In this document: positions 27,229 to 35,029 of the stretch, piece after piece
Numbering within the stretch: the stretch's first letter is position 1
Layout: each line of letters opens with the position of its first letter
From: Marinilactibacillus sp042660675
Lineage (GTDB): Bacteria; Bacillota; Bacilli; Lactobacillales; Carnobacteriaceae_A
NCBI RefSeq assembly: GCF_042660675.1
Contig: NZ_JBHSUL010000034.1
Span: 140,507 to 204,506, forward strand
Length of the DNA stretch: 64,000 nt
Direction: 5' to 3'
Notes under the pieces: model-generated
Seen by the model: only the letters and a program-made list of their open reading frames with translations
Told to the model about the DNA's origin: nothing
Databases searched by the model: none
Program-made: the position numbers and the translations under genes

Positions 27229-27261
27229 TAGTGTTGGTGAGAATTCGCCAACACTATTTTT
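27229..27261 (+). terminator. Terminator-like hairpin inside the left IS end
   Basis: TAGTGTTGGTGA and TCGCCAACACTA pair over a GAAT loop, followed by five T. It would stop transcription entering the element from outside. The same structure with compensating base changes is in the second IS copy at 63685-63720. Confidence 0.65.
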
Positions 27262-27274
27262 ATGTAAAATGAAA

Positions 27275-27336
27275 CAAGCGAGATTCTCTGATAGACTGTA
27301 GTTACCACACCAAATCTATAGGAGGAATCTCGCTTG
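27275..27336 (+). promoter_or_regulatory. Hairpin that would bury the transposase start region
   Basis: CAAGCGAGATTC (27275-27286) is exactly complementary to GAATCTCGCTTG (27325-27336). The second arm runs from the last G of GGAGG through the TTG start codon. A transcript containing both arms would hide its own translation start. The second IS copy has the same arrangement with a different sequence. Confidence 0.65.
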
Positions 27337-28638
27337 CTTGAATCTTATGATATCAAAAAATTACTTCATATCCAAGATGAATCGATCACATTGACTCAGA
27401 TTGATCGTCAAACTCTTAAAGGTGTTTTAACCAATATTGTCAGGGGGACGATCACTTATACACCCAACTATTGCCCTAAGTGCGGTGTTAAGAACGTTGA
27501 TTACACGATTATTAAGCATGGAACCAAGCTAACTAAACTTGTTTGGAATAAAGTAGCTGGGTATCCGACGCGCCTTTATTTAAAGAAACAACGTTTCTTT
27601 TGTAAGTCCTGTATGCAAACCTTTTCCGCTCATTCCTCAGAAGTCGAAGAACATTGCTTTATTTCTAAGAAAGTAAAGCAACACATTGGCTTTCAATCTA
27701 GAGAAGATCTTTCGATGAAGTATATAGCAGAAGAACATACAGTGTCACCTTCTACCGTTAAGCGAGTCATTTGCACGCTTGCCCAAGCCTATTACTCTGA
27801 CTTTCAATCTTTACCGTCTTGTTTGCTTTTCGATGAATTCAAGTCAGTCAAAAATGTGAAAGGTTCAATGAGCTTCATTTACGCCGATGGCGATACACAT
27901 GAGGTCATTGATGTCCTTCCTGATAGAAGAAAAACTTATCTCAAACTTCACTTTCAAAAGTATTCGCTAAAAGTGAGAGAGCAGGTAAAACTTGTCGTGA
28001 TTGATATGAACGCAGCTTATGAGTTCTTTATAAGAGAGCTTTTTCCAAATGCACAAATAATTATTGACCGTTTTCACATCATTCAGTTGATCAATCGTTC
28101 TTTAAATAGAATCAGGGTCAAAGTGATGAAACAATACAATCGGTCTAGTTACCCATCTAAAGGAATCTACAATAAATTTAAAAATCATTGGCGCCTTCTA
28201 TTAAAAGAGGAACGAACACTGTCGAGTACAGATTATAAGTACTATACTTGTTTTGGACAAACCACCCAACAACACGTCGTTGATACACTACTCAGCTTTA
28301 GTAGCGAACTAGGAGAAAGTTATCGTTTATATCAAGATCTTTTGCATGCTTTAAAAACAAAAAACTACAGCCAATTTCAAAACACATTAAAACAGACTAC
28401 TTTTGACTATCACAATACAATGAGAATCAGTCAGCGAACATTACATTATCACTTAAAAGAAGGTCATATAGAAACAGCGTTTCTATATCGCTATTCCAAT
28501 GGTCCGCTAGAAGGCTCTAATAACAAGGTGAAAAATATAAAACGTACAGCTTATGGCTTTATCAGCTTCAATTCTTTTAGAAATCGTTTAGTTCTCTCAC
28601 TAAAAATGAAACCCAAAAAAAGAAGATCTATCGAATAA
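27334..28638 (+). CDS. ISL3-family transposase
   Basis: 434 residues from a TTG 8 nt after GGAGG. The N-terminus has the ISL3 zinc-finger pair (YCPKCG and FFCKSCMQTFS), then a helix-turn-helix region (SMKYIAEEHTVSPSTVKRVI). The DDE catalytic domain has candidate acidic residues in LLFDEFKSV, VVIDMNAAYE with IIIDRFHIIQLINR, and GPLEGSNNKVKNIKR. There is no frameshift or truncation, so the enzyme looks functional. The stop codon lies inside a hairpin (28620-28654). Confidence 0.95.
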   Translation: MLESYDIKKLLHIQDESITLTQIDRQTLKGVLTNIVRGTITYTPNYCPKCGVKNVDYTIIKHGTKLTKLVWNKVAGYPTRLYLKKQRFFCKSCMQTFSAHSSEVEEHCFISKKVKQHIGFQSREDLSMKYIAEEHTVSPSTVKRVICTLAQAYYSDFQSLPSCLLFDEFKSVKNVKGSMSFIYADGDTHEVIDVLPDRRKTYLKLHFQKYSLKVREQVKLVVIDMNAAYEFFIRELFPNAQIIIDRFHIIQLINRSLNRIRVKVMKQYNRSSYPSKGIYNKFKNHWRLLLKEERTLSSTDYKYYTCFGQTTQQHVVDTLLSFSSELGESYRLYQDLLHALKTKNYSQFQNTLKQTTFDYHNTMRISQRTLHYHLKEGHIETAFLYRYSNGPLEGSNNKVKNIKRTAYGFISFNSFRNRLVLSLKMKPKKRRSIE

Positions 28639-28654
28639 ATCGATAAATCTTCTT
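28620..28654 (+). repeat. Hairpin enclosing the transposase stop codon
   Basis: AAGAAGAT-C-TATCGA pairs with TCGATA-A-ATCTTCTT (one mismatch) around ATAAA, which includes the stop codon. No T-run follows, so it is more likely an RNA-end stabiliser, or a block to antisense transcripts, than a terminator. Confidence 0.55.
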
Positions 28655-28694
28655 AAGGGTAACTAACGTTACCAACACTATTTGACACAGAGCC

Positions 28695-28702
28695 CAAATA
28701 AA
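28695..28702. repeat. Right copy of 8-bp IS target duplication
   Basis: CAAATAAA directly after the right inverted repeat, identical to 27207-27214. Its last bases belong to the T-tail of the V-ATPase operon terminator. Confidence 0.9.
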
Positions 28703-28733
28703 AAAGCACCGATACCAAGTATCGATGCTTTTT
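28696..28733 (-). terminator. Terminator of the V-ATPase operon
   Basis: Minus-strand stem AAAAAGCATCGATAC/GTATCGGTGCTTTTT (28719-28733 with 28701-28715) has a 3-nt loop and is followed by TATTTG. It starts 9 nt after the ntpD stop. The IS entered in its T-tail, and the duplicated octamer restored that tail. Confidence 0.88.
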
Positions 28734-28741
28734 CATATCCC

Positions 28742-29371
28742 TTAACCCATGTCTTTTACTTTCATCAAACGCGTGATAGAAGCACGTTCTGCTTCATCAA
28801 GTTTCATTTGAATAAAGTAAATAGTTTCTTCAAGTTGTGGAATCGTCATGAATTCAAGTGCATTTACACGACGTCTAGTTTTTTCGATTTCATCAGCCAT
28901 CAATTGACAAGTTTTCTCAATTTCAGCTAATTCTAGCATGTCTGGCATAACTTCAACCAGATATTCAAAGGTCAAATCTAATTCACCATTAGAATTCAGA
29001 TAGCCATAACTTAAGTCTTTTGGATCCCCGGCATTGTCATCATATTGAAAATGCATTTGAGGAACTCGAACACTCATGATATTTTTCTGATCAATGTTTA
29101 AATTAACACTTTGAGTCGGCACTGCCATAAGCTCTTCAATGAAGTTTTCATGAACAAGTGACTTAGCCATCGCAAAAGATTGCATAGCTTTAGATAGTTT
29201 TTCTTCCACTTCGATACGCAATTCATTGTTTTGACGAATCAACGTAATGAAACGTCTCATCAGTTCATCTTGCTTATCTTTGAGGAGTTTATGTCCTCTA
29301 GAAGCTAACGAAAGACGATCTTTAAGGTTTGATAGTTCCATTCGAGTGGGGTTGACATTTAATCTAGCCAT
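28742..29371 (-). CDS. ntpD: V-type ATPase subunit D (central stalk)
   Basis: 209 residues, mostly two long helices that form the rotor shaft inside the A3B3 head. Family blocks are RLNVNPTRMELSNLKDRLSL at the N-terminus and RRRVNALEFMTIPQLEETI near the C-terminus. Start ATG behind AAAAGGAGAG, 5 bp after ntpB. It is the last gene of the operon here. In Enterococcus hirae ntpH and ntpJ follow; in this genome a terminator and an IS come next. Confidence 0.96.
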   Translation of the reverse strand: MARLNVNPTRMELSNLKDRLSLASRGHKLLKDKQDELMRRFITLIRQNNELRIEVEEKLSKAMQSFAMAKSLVHENFIEELMAVPTQSVNLNIDQKNIMSVRVPQMHFQYDDNAGDPKDLSYGYLNSNGELDLTFEYLVEVMPDMLELAEIEKTCQLMADEIEKTRRRVNALEFMTIPQLEETIYFIQMKLDEAERASITRLMKVKDMG

Positions 29372-29376
29372 TTACC

Positions 29377-30753
29377 TCACTCTCCTTTTGGTAAATATTT
29401 ATCCAGCATATCATCCTTGATACGTTTCAGTTCACCACGTGGTAAGACTTTCAGTAAGTCCCATCCTAAATCAAGTGTTTCTTGAATCGAACGGTTTGCA
29501 TAGTTACCTTGATTTACGTATTCTTTCTCGAATTTGTTCGTAAATTCAACATAACTACGGTCACTCTTAGACAAAGCCGCTTCCCCAAGTACTGCAGATA
29601 ATTCTTTTGCTTCTTTACCTTGTGCATAAGCGGAGAAAATCTGGTTCATTGTAGCTGAGTGGTCTTCACGCGTTTTACCTTCACCTGTACCTTTGTCTTT
29701 CAAACGAGAAAGAGACGGCAGTACATCGATTGGTGGCTGATACCCTTGGTTGAATAGGTCACGAGACAAAATGATTTGTCCTTCTGTGATGTAACCTGTT
29801 AAATCGGGAATCGGGTGCGTGATATCTTCTTCAGGCATTGTCAGGATTGGGATTTGAGTAACAGATCCTTTAGATCCTTCCAAACGTCCAGCACGCTCAT
29901 ATAATGTTGCCAAGTTGGTATACAAGTAACCAGGATATCCACGACGACCAGGAACTTCACGTCTAGCGGCAGAGATTTCACGAAGTGCTTCCGCATAGTT
30001 TGTCATATCAGTCATGATAACTAAAACGTGCATATCTTTCTCAAAAGCTAAATATTCAGCAGCTGTTAGTGCCATACGAGGTGTTGCAATACGTTCGATT
30101 GCAGGATCATCTGCCAAGTTGACAAATAATACTGAACGATCGATTGCGCCGGTTTTCTTGAAATCTTCCATGAAGAATTCTGCTTCTTCAAACGTAATAC
30201 CAATTGCAGCAAATACAACGGCAAATTTGTCATCAGAATTTGTAACACTTGCTTGTCTAGCGATTTGAGCCGCAAGCTCTTTGTGTGGTAAACCAGATGC
30301 AGAAAACACAGGTAGTTTTTGTCCACGAACCAAAGTATTCAAATGATCGATCGTTGAGATACCAGTTTGAATAAATTCATCTGGATAGTTACGTGCAATC
30401 GGGTTGATTGCAATACCATTGATGTCTAAACTTTTTTCAGGGATAAGGTCTGGTCCACCATCATTTACGCGACCCATTCCATCAAACGTACGACCTATCA
30501 TGTCTTCAGATACGTCTAGTGATAGAGGTCTACCTAAAAAACGTACTTTAGTATCTTTCAAGTTAATACCAGTTGACCCTTCAAATAATTGAACAACAGC
30601 ATTTTCACCGTTAATTTCAAGTACTTGTCCACGTCTTCTAGTACCGTCTTGAAGTTCAATATCAACAAGTTCATCATATTTAACACCTTCAACACCGGTA
30701 ACGGTCATTAAGGGTCCGACTATTTCGGAAACTGTTTTATACTCTTTAAGCAT
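29377..30753 (-). CDS. ntpB: V-type ATPase subunit B (non-catalytic head)
   Basis: 458 residues. It has the RecA-like core of the regulatory subunit without a P-loop: at that place it reads SASGLPHKELAAQIARQ. It keeps ALREISAARREVPGRRGYPGYLYTNL-type blocks, including the arginine contributed to the A-subunit catalytic site. Start ATG overlaps the ntpA end by 8 bp, so expression is coupled. It alternates with NtpA in the cytoplasmic hexamer. Confidence 0.96.
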   Translation of the reverse strand: MLKEYKTVSEIVGPLMTVTGVEGVKYDELVDIELQDGTRRRGQVLEINGENAVVQLFEGSTGINLKDTKVRFLGRPLSLDVSEDMIGRTFDGMGRVNDGGPDLIPEKSLDINGIAINPIARNYPDEFIQTGISTIDHLNTLVRGQKLPVFSASGLPHKELAAQIARQASVTNSDDKFAVVFAAIGITFEEAEFFMEDFKKTGAIDRSVLFVNLADDPAIERIATPRMALTAAEYLAFEKDMHVLVIMTDMTNYAEALREISAARREVPGRRGYPGYLYTNLATLYERAGRLEGSKGSVTQIPILTMPEEDITHPIPDLTGYITEGQIILSRDLFNQGYQPPIDVLPSLSRLKDKGTGEGKTREDHSATMNQIFSAYAQGKEAKELSAVLGEAALSKSDRSYVEFTNKFEKEYVNQGNYANRSIQETLDLGWDLLKVLPRGELKRIKDDMLDKYLPKGE

Positions 30754-32530
30754 CTGACTCTACACCACCTTTTTCAATAACCTTTTGAATCGTTTCTTCT
30801 GTTTGTTTACGAATATCAGCGAAACGAGAAAGTTCTTCTTCAGGGATAAATTTAGAACGTCCGATTCTTTCACGGATTTCTTCAGTACCCTCATTGATTT
30901 CATCATAATAAGCACCTAAGTCCATTGCACGAAGAGCTTTATCTTGGAAATCAAGAATCGTTTCGATCATTTCAAATTGTTTCTCACGAGAAGTATACGT
31001 ATCAACATCATCAAACGCATTTTGTTGTAGGAAATCTTCACGAATCATTCGAGCAACAACTAATTTCAGTCTGTCTTTTTCAGATAAAGACTCAACCCCA
31101 ACTAAACGAACGATTTCTTGAAGTTCTGACTCATCTTGTAGTAAAGATTTCACTCGTGTAACTTTACTGTTCCAGTCAACACTTAGTTTATTACCAACAT
31201 ATTCATTCATTTCATTTGAATATAATGAATATGAGCTTAACCAGTTGATAGATGGGAAGTGACGTCTTTGTGCAAGTGACGAATCAAGACCCCAGTAAAC
31301 TTTAGCTACACGCAAAGTATTTTGTGTAACCGGCTCTGAAGTATCTCCACCTGGAGGTGAAACAGCTCCGATTGCTGTGATTGATCCTTCACGTCCTGTA
31401 GAACCTAAAGAAACAACTTTACCAGCTCTTTCATAGTATTCAGCTAGACGACTACCTAGATATGCTGGATATCCTTCATCCCCTGGCATCTCTTCTAGAC
31501 GACCAGACATTTCACGAAGTGCTTCTGCCCAACGAGATGTTGAATCGGCCATGATAGCTACTGAGTAACCCATATCACGGAAGTACTCAGCGATTGTGAT
31601 ACCTGTATAGATAGAAGCTTCACGTGCCGCAACGGGCATGTTAGAAGTGTTTGCAATCAATACTGTTCTCTCCATGATTGATTTTCCAGTATTAGGATCA
31701 ATCAATTCAGGGAACTCGTTGATAACGTCCGTCATTTCATTACCACGTTCTCCACAACCAACATAAACAACTAAATCTACATCTGCCCATTTAGCAATTT
31801 GGTGTTGTACAACTGTTTTTCCAGCACCAAATGGTCCAGGAACTGCAGCTGCTCCACCTTTTGCAACAGGGAATAATGTATCAATAACACGCTGTCCAGT
31901 AATTAATGGTTCAACTGGGTTTAATTTACGTTGAATTGGACGGCCGCGTCTAACTGGCCATTTTTGAATCATTGTGAATTCTTTCTCGCCATTTTCAGTT
32001 TCAATAACATATAGTGGATCTGTAAGTTTATACGTTCCACTAGCTATTGATTTAACTGTTCCACTGACACCGTTTGGTACCATGATTCTGTGTTCTAATA
32101 CACTAGTCTCTTGAACAGTACCTAATATGTCTCCAGTGACAACTTCAGTTCCTACTTCAACTGTAGCTGTGAATTCCCATTCTTTATCTCTATTCAGTGG
32201 CTTGATTTCCATACCACGTTCCAAGAAGTTACTTTGTGTTTTATCCATAAATTCATCTAATGGTCGTTGAATCCCATCAAACATTTGTGCAATCATTCCC
32301 GGTGCAAGCTCAACTGACAATGGTTCTCCAGTTGTTTCAACTTTTTCACCAGGTCCAACCATTGAAGTTTCTTCATATACCTGAATAGATGCGATATCTC
32401 CTCGCATCTCAATGATTTCACCAATCAATCCTAAATTACCTACTCGGCAAATATCTTGTATATTAGCTGATTCCATATCTTTAGCCGTAACTAAAGGTCC
32501 GGAAACACTAACGATTGTTCCGTTACTCAA
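30746..32530 (-). CDS. ntpA: V-type ATPase catalytic subunit A
   Basis: 594 residues, close to the 593 of E. hirae NtpA. The P-loop is GPFGAGKTVVQHQ near residues 232-244, with the catalytic glutamate in VGCGERGNEM. The non-homologous insertion typical of A subunits lies before the P-loop. The start is TTG 8 nt after AGGAGG. It hydrolyses ATP to turn the rotor, or makes ATP in reverse. It lies between ntpG and ntpB as in E. hirae. Confidence 0.97.
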   Translation of the reverse strand: MSNGTIVSVSGPLVTAKDMESANIQDICRVGNLGLIGEIIEMRGDIASIQVYEETSMVGPGEKVETTGEPLSVELAPGMIAQMFDGIQRPLDEFMDKTQSNFLERGMEIKPLNRDKEWEFTATVEVGTEVVTGDILGTVQETSVLEHRIMVPNGVSGTVKSIASGTYKLTDPLYVIETENGEKEFTMIQKWPVRRGRPIQRKLNPVEPLITGQRVIDTLFPVAKGGAAAVPGPFGAGKTVVQHQIAKWADVDLVVYVGCGERGNEMTDVINEFPELIDPNTGKSIMERTVLIANTSNMPVAAREASIYTGITIAEYFRDMGYSVAIMADSTSRWAEALREMSGRLEEMPGDEGYPAYLGSRLAEYYERAGKVVSLGSTGREGSITAIGAVSPPGGDTSEPVTQNTLRVAKVYWGLDSSLAQRRHFPSINWLSSYSLYSNEMNEYVGNKLSVDWNSKVTRVKSLLQDESELQEIVRLVGVESLSEKDRLKLVVARMIREDFLQQNAFDDVDTYTSREKQFEMIETILDFQDKALRAMDLGAYYDEINEGTEEIRERIGRSKFIPEEELSRFADIRKQTEETIQKVIEKGGVESDA

Positions 32531-32542
32531 ATTCGTACCCTC

Positions 32543-32854
32543 CTATAAAATATTTTGACCCACAGCTTTTTCGACGTTTTCTTGGACACGTTTCTTCCCA
32601 ATGCCGCGTGAACCAGCATGATTCGGGATCAAAATGATGGCAGGTGTTAACTTAGCATCATATCTTCTTATCGTATCTGGGATCAGTTCTGCCAATTGCT
32701 CAGTTAAATAAATAACCCCGTATTTCTGGTCTGCGAGTTTGTCAATCGTACGTCTTGTCTCTTTTGCTTCTGAAGCAAAATATACATCGAATCCAAGCAT
32801 TTTGAATGCTAATACAGATTCTCTGTCTCCAACAACACCAATTTTACTAGGCAT
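32543..32854 (-). CDS. ntpG: V-type ATPase subunit F (NtpG)
   Basis: 103-residue small central-stalk subunit with the N-terminal Rossmann-like block KIGVVGDRESVLAFKMLGF and YGVIYLTEQLAELIPD. It binds subunit D and modulates activity. The start ATG overlaps the ntpC stop by 8 bp. Length fits the family, and the name follows the E. hirae letters (G in ntp is the eukaryotic F). Confidence 0.94.
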   Translation of the reverse strand: MPSKIGVVGDRESVLAFKMLGFDVYFASEAKETRRTIDKLADQKYGVIYLTEQLAELIPDTIRRYDAKLTPAIILIPNHAGSRGIGKKRVQENVEKAVGQNIL

Positions 32855-33848
32855 AATTCAATCGCATCCTTTCTCTAATTCCATCGGCAGAAACGCCGTT
32901 TTCCTTACCAGAGAGAATGAGACGTAGATTTTTGACTTCAGTTTCTTTTGCGTAAATAAAAGCTGCAATCGGCAAAGGACCGAAAGACTTCAATTTAGCA
33001 TCTTGCATCATTTTCATATAGGCATTATCAATTTCAAAATCCAATTTCACTGGTGAAATTTCGTTTGTATCAGAATCAACAGATGCTTCAATAATTGATT
33101 TATACTTAGTATCTTTCAAAATATTCGCAGCTGTACTCATATCTTTGTTTGCAATATCCACAAGATCAGCTTTTGGAATAGAGCCAGAGCTAGACAAAAT
33201 CGTAACCAAGAAGTTACGTGTTCTGTTCTGTTTCATTGCTCGAGTCAGTGTAGATAAATTCTGAAAATCGATAAAAGTCTCAACCATTTCTGGTATACCT
33301 TGCTCACCAGTTTCGTCAGCAAGAATACGCATATGACTGAAGAATCGACGATCTAAAATAATGTCTATTGACTGAGTATTGTGGTACTCATCGTAGTCCG
33401 TTTGTACTTCGTTTATACTATCCAAGTAAGGTTGAGGAAGAACGTCTGAAGTTCCTGTTCTAACAGCTTGTCTCAATTCAGAGATATCGTAACGTCCGAT
33501 TGGGATAAACAGGTGATCCAAATCTTGTTCTGTAAACTCCTCTTTGAATAACACTTTTAGATTATGGTATGCATAACGTAAGCCGAAAACTTCTACTAGA
33601 GCTTTATTTGGTGAGATTTTAAATAGCTCATCAAACGTCTGGTGTAACTCATTCATTAGCATGGTGTCATAATCTTTATCCTCTTTTATGCGATCAACAT
33701 CATTTCTATATGGGGTTTCACGTAGTACATTTACAGCATCTTCAAATGAGTCCGCTGCCAGCATACGGTCATAATGTCCCCGATTAAGGAGGTTATTTTC
33801 ATACACACGAATGAGTACATTACTTGAACCATAAGCGGTATCTTTCAA
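32847..33848 (-). CDS. ntpC: V-type ATPase subunit C (rotor d-type)
   Basis: 333 residues from a TTG at 33848, which has AAGGAGG 8 nt upstream. A TTG seven codons earlier overlaps ntpE and would place this site inside the gene, so the inner start is preferred. The protein is alpha-helical, with the typical YHNLKVLFKE segment and the C-terminal EVKNLRLILSGKENGVS. It forms the funnel that joins the D/G shaft to the NtpK ring. Confidence 0.93.
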   Translation of the reverse strand: MKDTAYGSSNVLIRVYENNLLNRGHYDRMLAADSFEDAVNVLRETPYRNDVDRIKEDKDYDTMLMNELHQTFDELFKISPNKALVEVFGLRYAYHNLKVLFKEEFTEQDLDHLFIPIGRYDISELRQAVRTGTSDVLPQPYLDSINEVQTDYDEYHNTQSIDIILDRRFFSHMRILADETGEQGIPEMVETFIDFQNLSTLTRAMKQNRTRNFLVTILSSSGSIPKADLVDIANKDMSTAANILKDTKYKSIIEASVDSDTNEISPVKLDFEIDNAYMKMMQDAKLKSFGPLPIAAFIYAKETEVKNLRLILSGKENGVSADGIRERMRLNYA

Positions 33849-33861
33849 GTTTTTCTCCTCC

Positions 33862-34443
33862 TTAAACAAATAATTCTTTAGTTATGATGGGTACAATTTC
33901 TGATCTAGCATCTTCAATCAATGCATCGAATAAGAAATTGTATTCAATACCTTCTATCTGAACTAGCAATCCAGCTTCATTTTGAACCGTTTCGTTTGAA
34001 AGAGTCGCTTCAATTGACGAGCCAGTTGCACTTTCCAACCATGCTTGGTCGATTAAACCAGCTGTTTTAGAACCTAGTACAATGGTTACTTTACTTTCTG
34101 ATTGGAATTGAGAAATAACATCTTTTGTAAACTGTTTGAAAGCTGCTTCGTTAATTTGATCTAACTCAACTTTAGCATCTTCCAAAACACGCGAGAGGAT
34201 TGCCTGTTTAGCAGATAAGACATCATTTCTTTTTTGAATTTCAAGCGTATTGTTACGAATTGTATAGTTTTGTTGTGCATTTTCGTCAATTGTTTGCTTG
34301 CGTGCAGTTTTATCTTGCTCTGCTTTAGCGCGAGCCGCCTGAACTTCATCCTCAGCGTTTTTGCGTGCTTCTTCAACACGTTGACGAATGGCTACTTTTT
34401 CTTTTTCAATAACTTTTTCTGTCAATAATTTTAAATCCGCCAT
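33862..34443 (-). CDS. ntpE: V-type ATPase subunit E (peripheral stalk)
   Basis: 193 residues. The N-terminal half is a long charged helix rich in E, K, Q and A (ARKNAEDEVQAARAKAEQDK) forming a right-handed coiled coil with NtpF. The C-terminal half is a small alpha/beta domain that grips subunits A and B (SKVTIVLGSKTAGLID). Start ATG behind AGGAGG. It is separated from ntpK by a 92-bp gap holding an 11-bp perfect hairpin, the only wide gap inside the operon. Confidence 0.94.
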   Translation of the reverse strand: MADLKLLTEKVIEKEKVAIRQRVEEARKNAEDEVQAARAKAEQDKTARKQTIDENAQQNYTIRNNTLEIQKRNDVLSAKQAILSRVLEDAKVELDQINEAAFKQFTKDVISQFQSESKVTIVLGSKTAGLIDQAWLESATGSSIEATLSNETVQNEAGLLVQIEGIEYNFLFDALIEDARSEIVPIITKELFV

Positions 34444-34476
34444 ACTGAACCTCCTTAGTATTTCTTCTTTCAGTAA

Positions 34477-34511
34477 AGAGTAAAGATTACGTTCAATACG
34501 ATCTTTACTCT
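34477..34511 (-). repeat. Hairpin between ntpK and ntpE
   Basis: AGAGTAAAGAT and ATCTTTACTCT form a perfect 11-bp stem with a 13-nt loop, possibly extended by outer CTTCTT/AGAAG pairing. No T-run follows. It lies just after the gene for the many-copy rotor subunit and may stabilise the upstream mRNA segment. Confidence 0.65.
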
Positions 34512-34535
34512 ATTGAAGAAGTGATTTTATTTTTA

Positions 34536-35009
34536 TTATAAGATGATCATTACTAAGGAAATAACGAATCCTAAGATTGCATAAGTCTCAACCATTGCTG
34601 AGTAGATGATACCTTTAGTAGTGTGTTCTGGTTTTTGAGCTAAGATTTGCATAGCTGCTGCAGAAACGCGACCTTGGTTACCACCTGAAGAAAGACATGT
34701 GAATGCTACTGGTAATCCAGCCATAAACAGGTACCAACCTTCTGATACTGCTAATTCAGGAGTGATTTGTAGGAAAATCAAGAATCCGATAACGAAACCG
34801 TAAAGACCTTGTGTTGCTGGTAGCATTTGTAGTACTAATGCACGACCAAATGATTCTGGTTGTTCTTTTGTTAACGCTGCTGCAGCTTCACCGGCAGTTG
34901 CTACCCCGCGTGAAGATCCGATACCTGAAAAGATAACAGCCATAGCTATTCCTAATCCAGCAAAAATTTGACCCATGTTGTCCCCTAAAAGTGTTTGTAA
35001 AAATTCCAT
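34536..35009 (-). CDS. ntpK: V-type ATPase rotor ring subunit K, sodium-binding type
   Basis: 157 residues with four membrane helices in two hairpins, the duplicated 16-kDa proteolipid form. Compared with E. hirae NtpK, whose ligands are known to me as Leu61, Thr64, Gln65, Gln110 and Glu139, this protein has Leu63, Thr66, Gln67 (LPATQGLYGF), Gln112 (GGNQGRVS) and Glu141 (SAMVETYA), all at a constant offset of two. It should therefore bind and move sodium rather than protons. The identification is strong; ion specificity is a prediction. Start ATG behind GGAGG. Confidence 0.95.
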   Translation of the reverse strand: MEFLQTLLGDNMGQIFAGLGIAMAVIFSGIGSSRGVATAGEAAAALTKEQPESFGRALVLQMLPATQGLYGFVIGFLIFLQITPELAVSEGWYLFMAGLPVAFTCLSSGGNQGRVSAAAMQILAQKPEHTTKGIIYSAMVETYAILGFVISLVMIIL

Positions 35010-35029
35010 TATATTATTCCTCCATTAAT

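Larger units (their letters stand above)
27215..28694 (+). mobile_element. Complete ISL3-family insertion sequence (about 1480 bp)
   Basis: Imperfect 24-bp terminal inverted repeats (27215-27238 and 28671-28694, 17 of 24 matching) begin GGTTCT at the left and GGCTCT at the right. They enclose one transposase gene. Perfect 8-bp direct repeats flank the element, the size known for ISL3. It sits between the terminator of the V-ATPase operon and the patatin promoter, with the right target copy falling in the T-tail of that terminator. A second, diverged copy begins at 63673. The intact repeats and gene suggest a recent, possibly active insertion. Confidence 0.95.
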
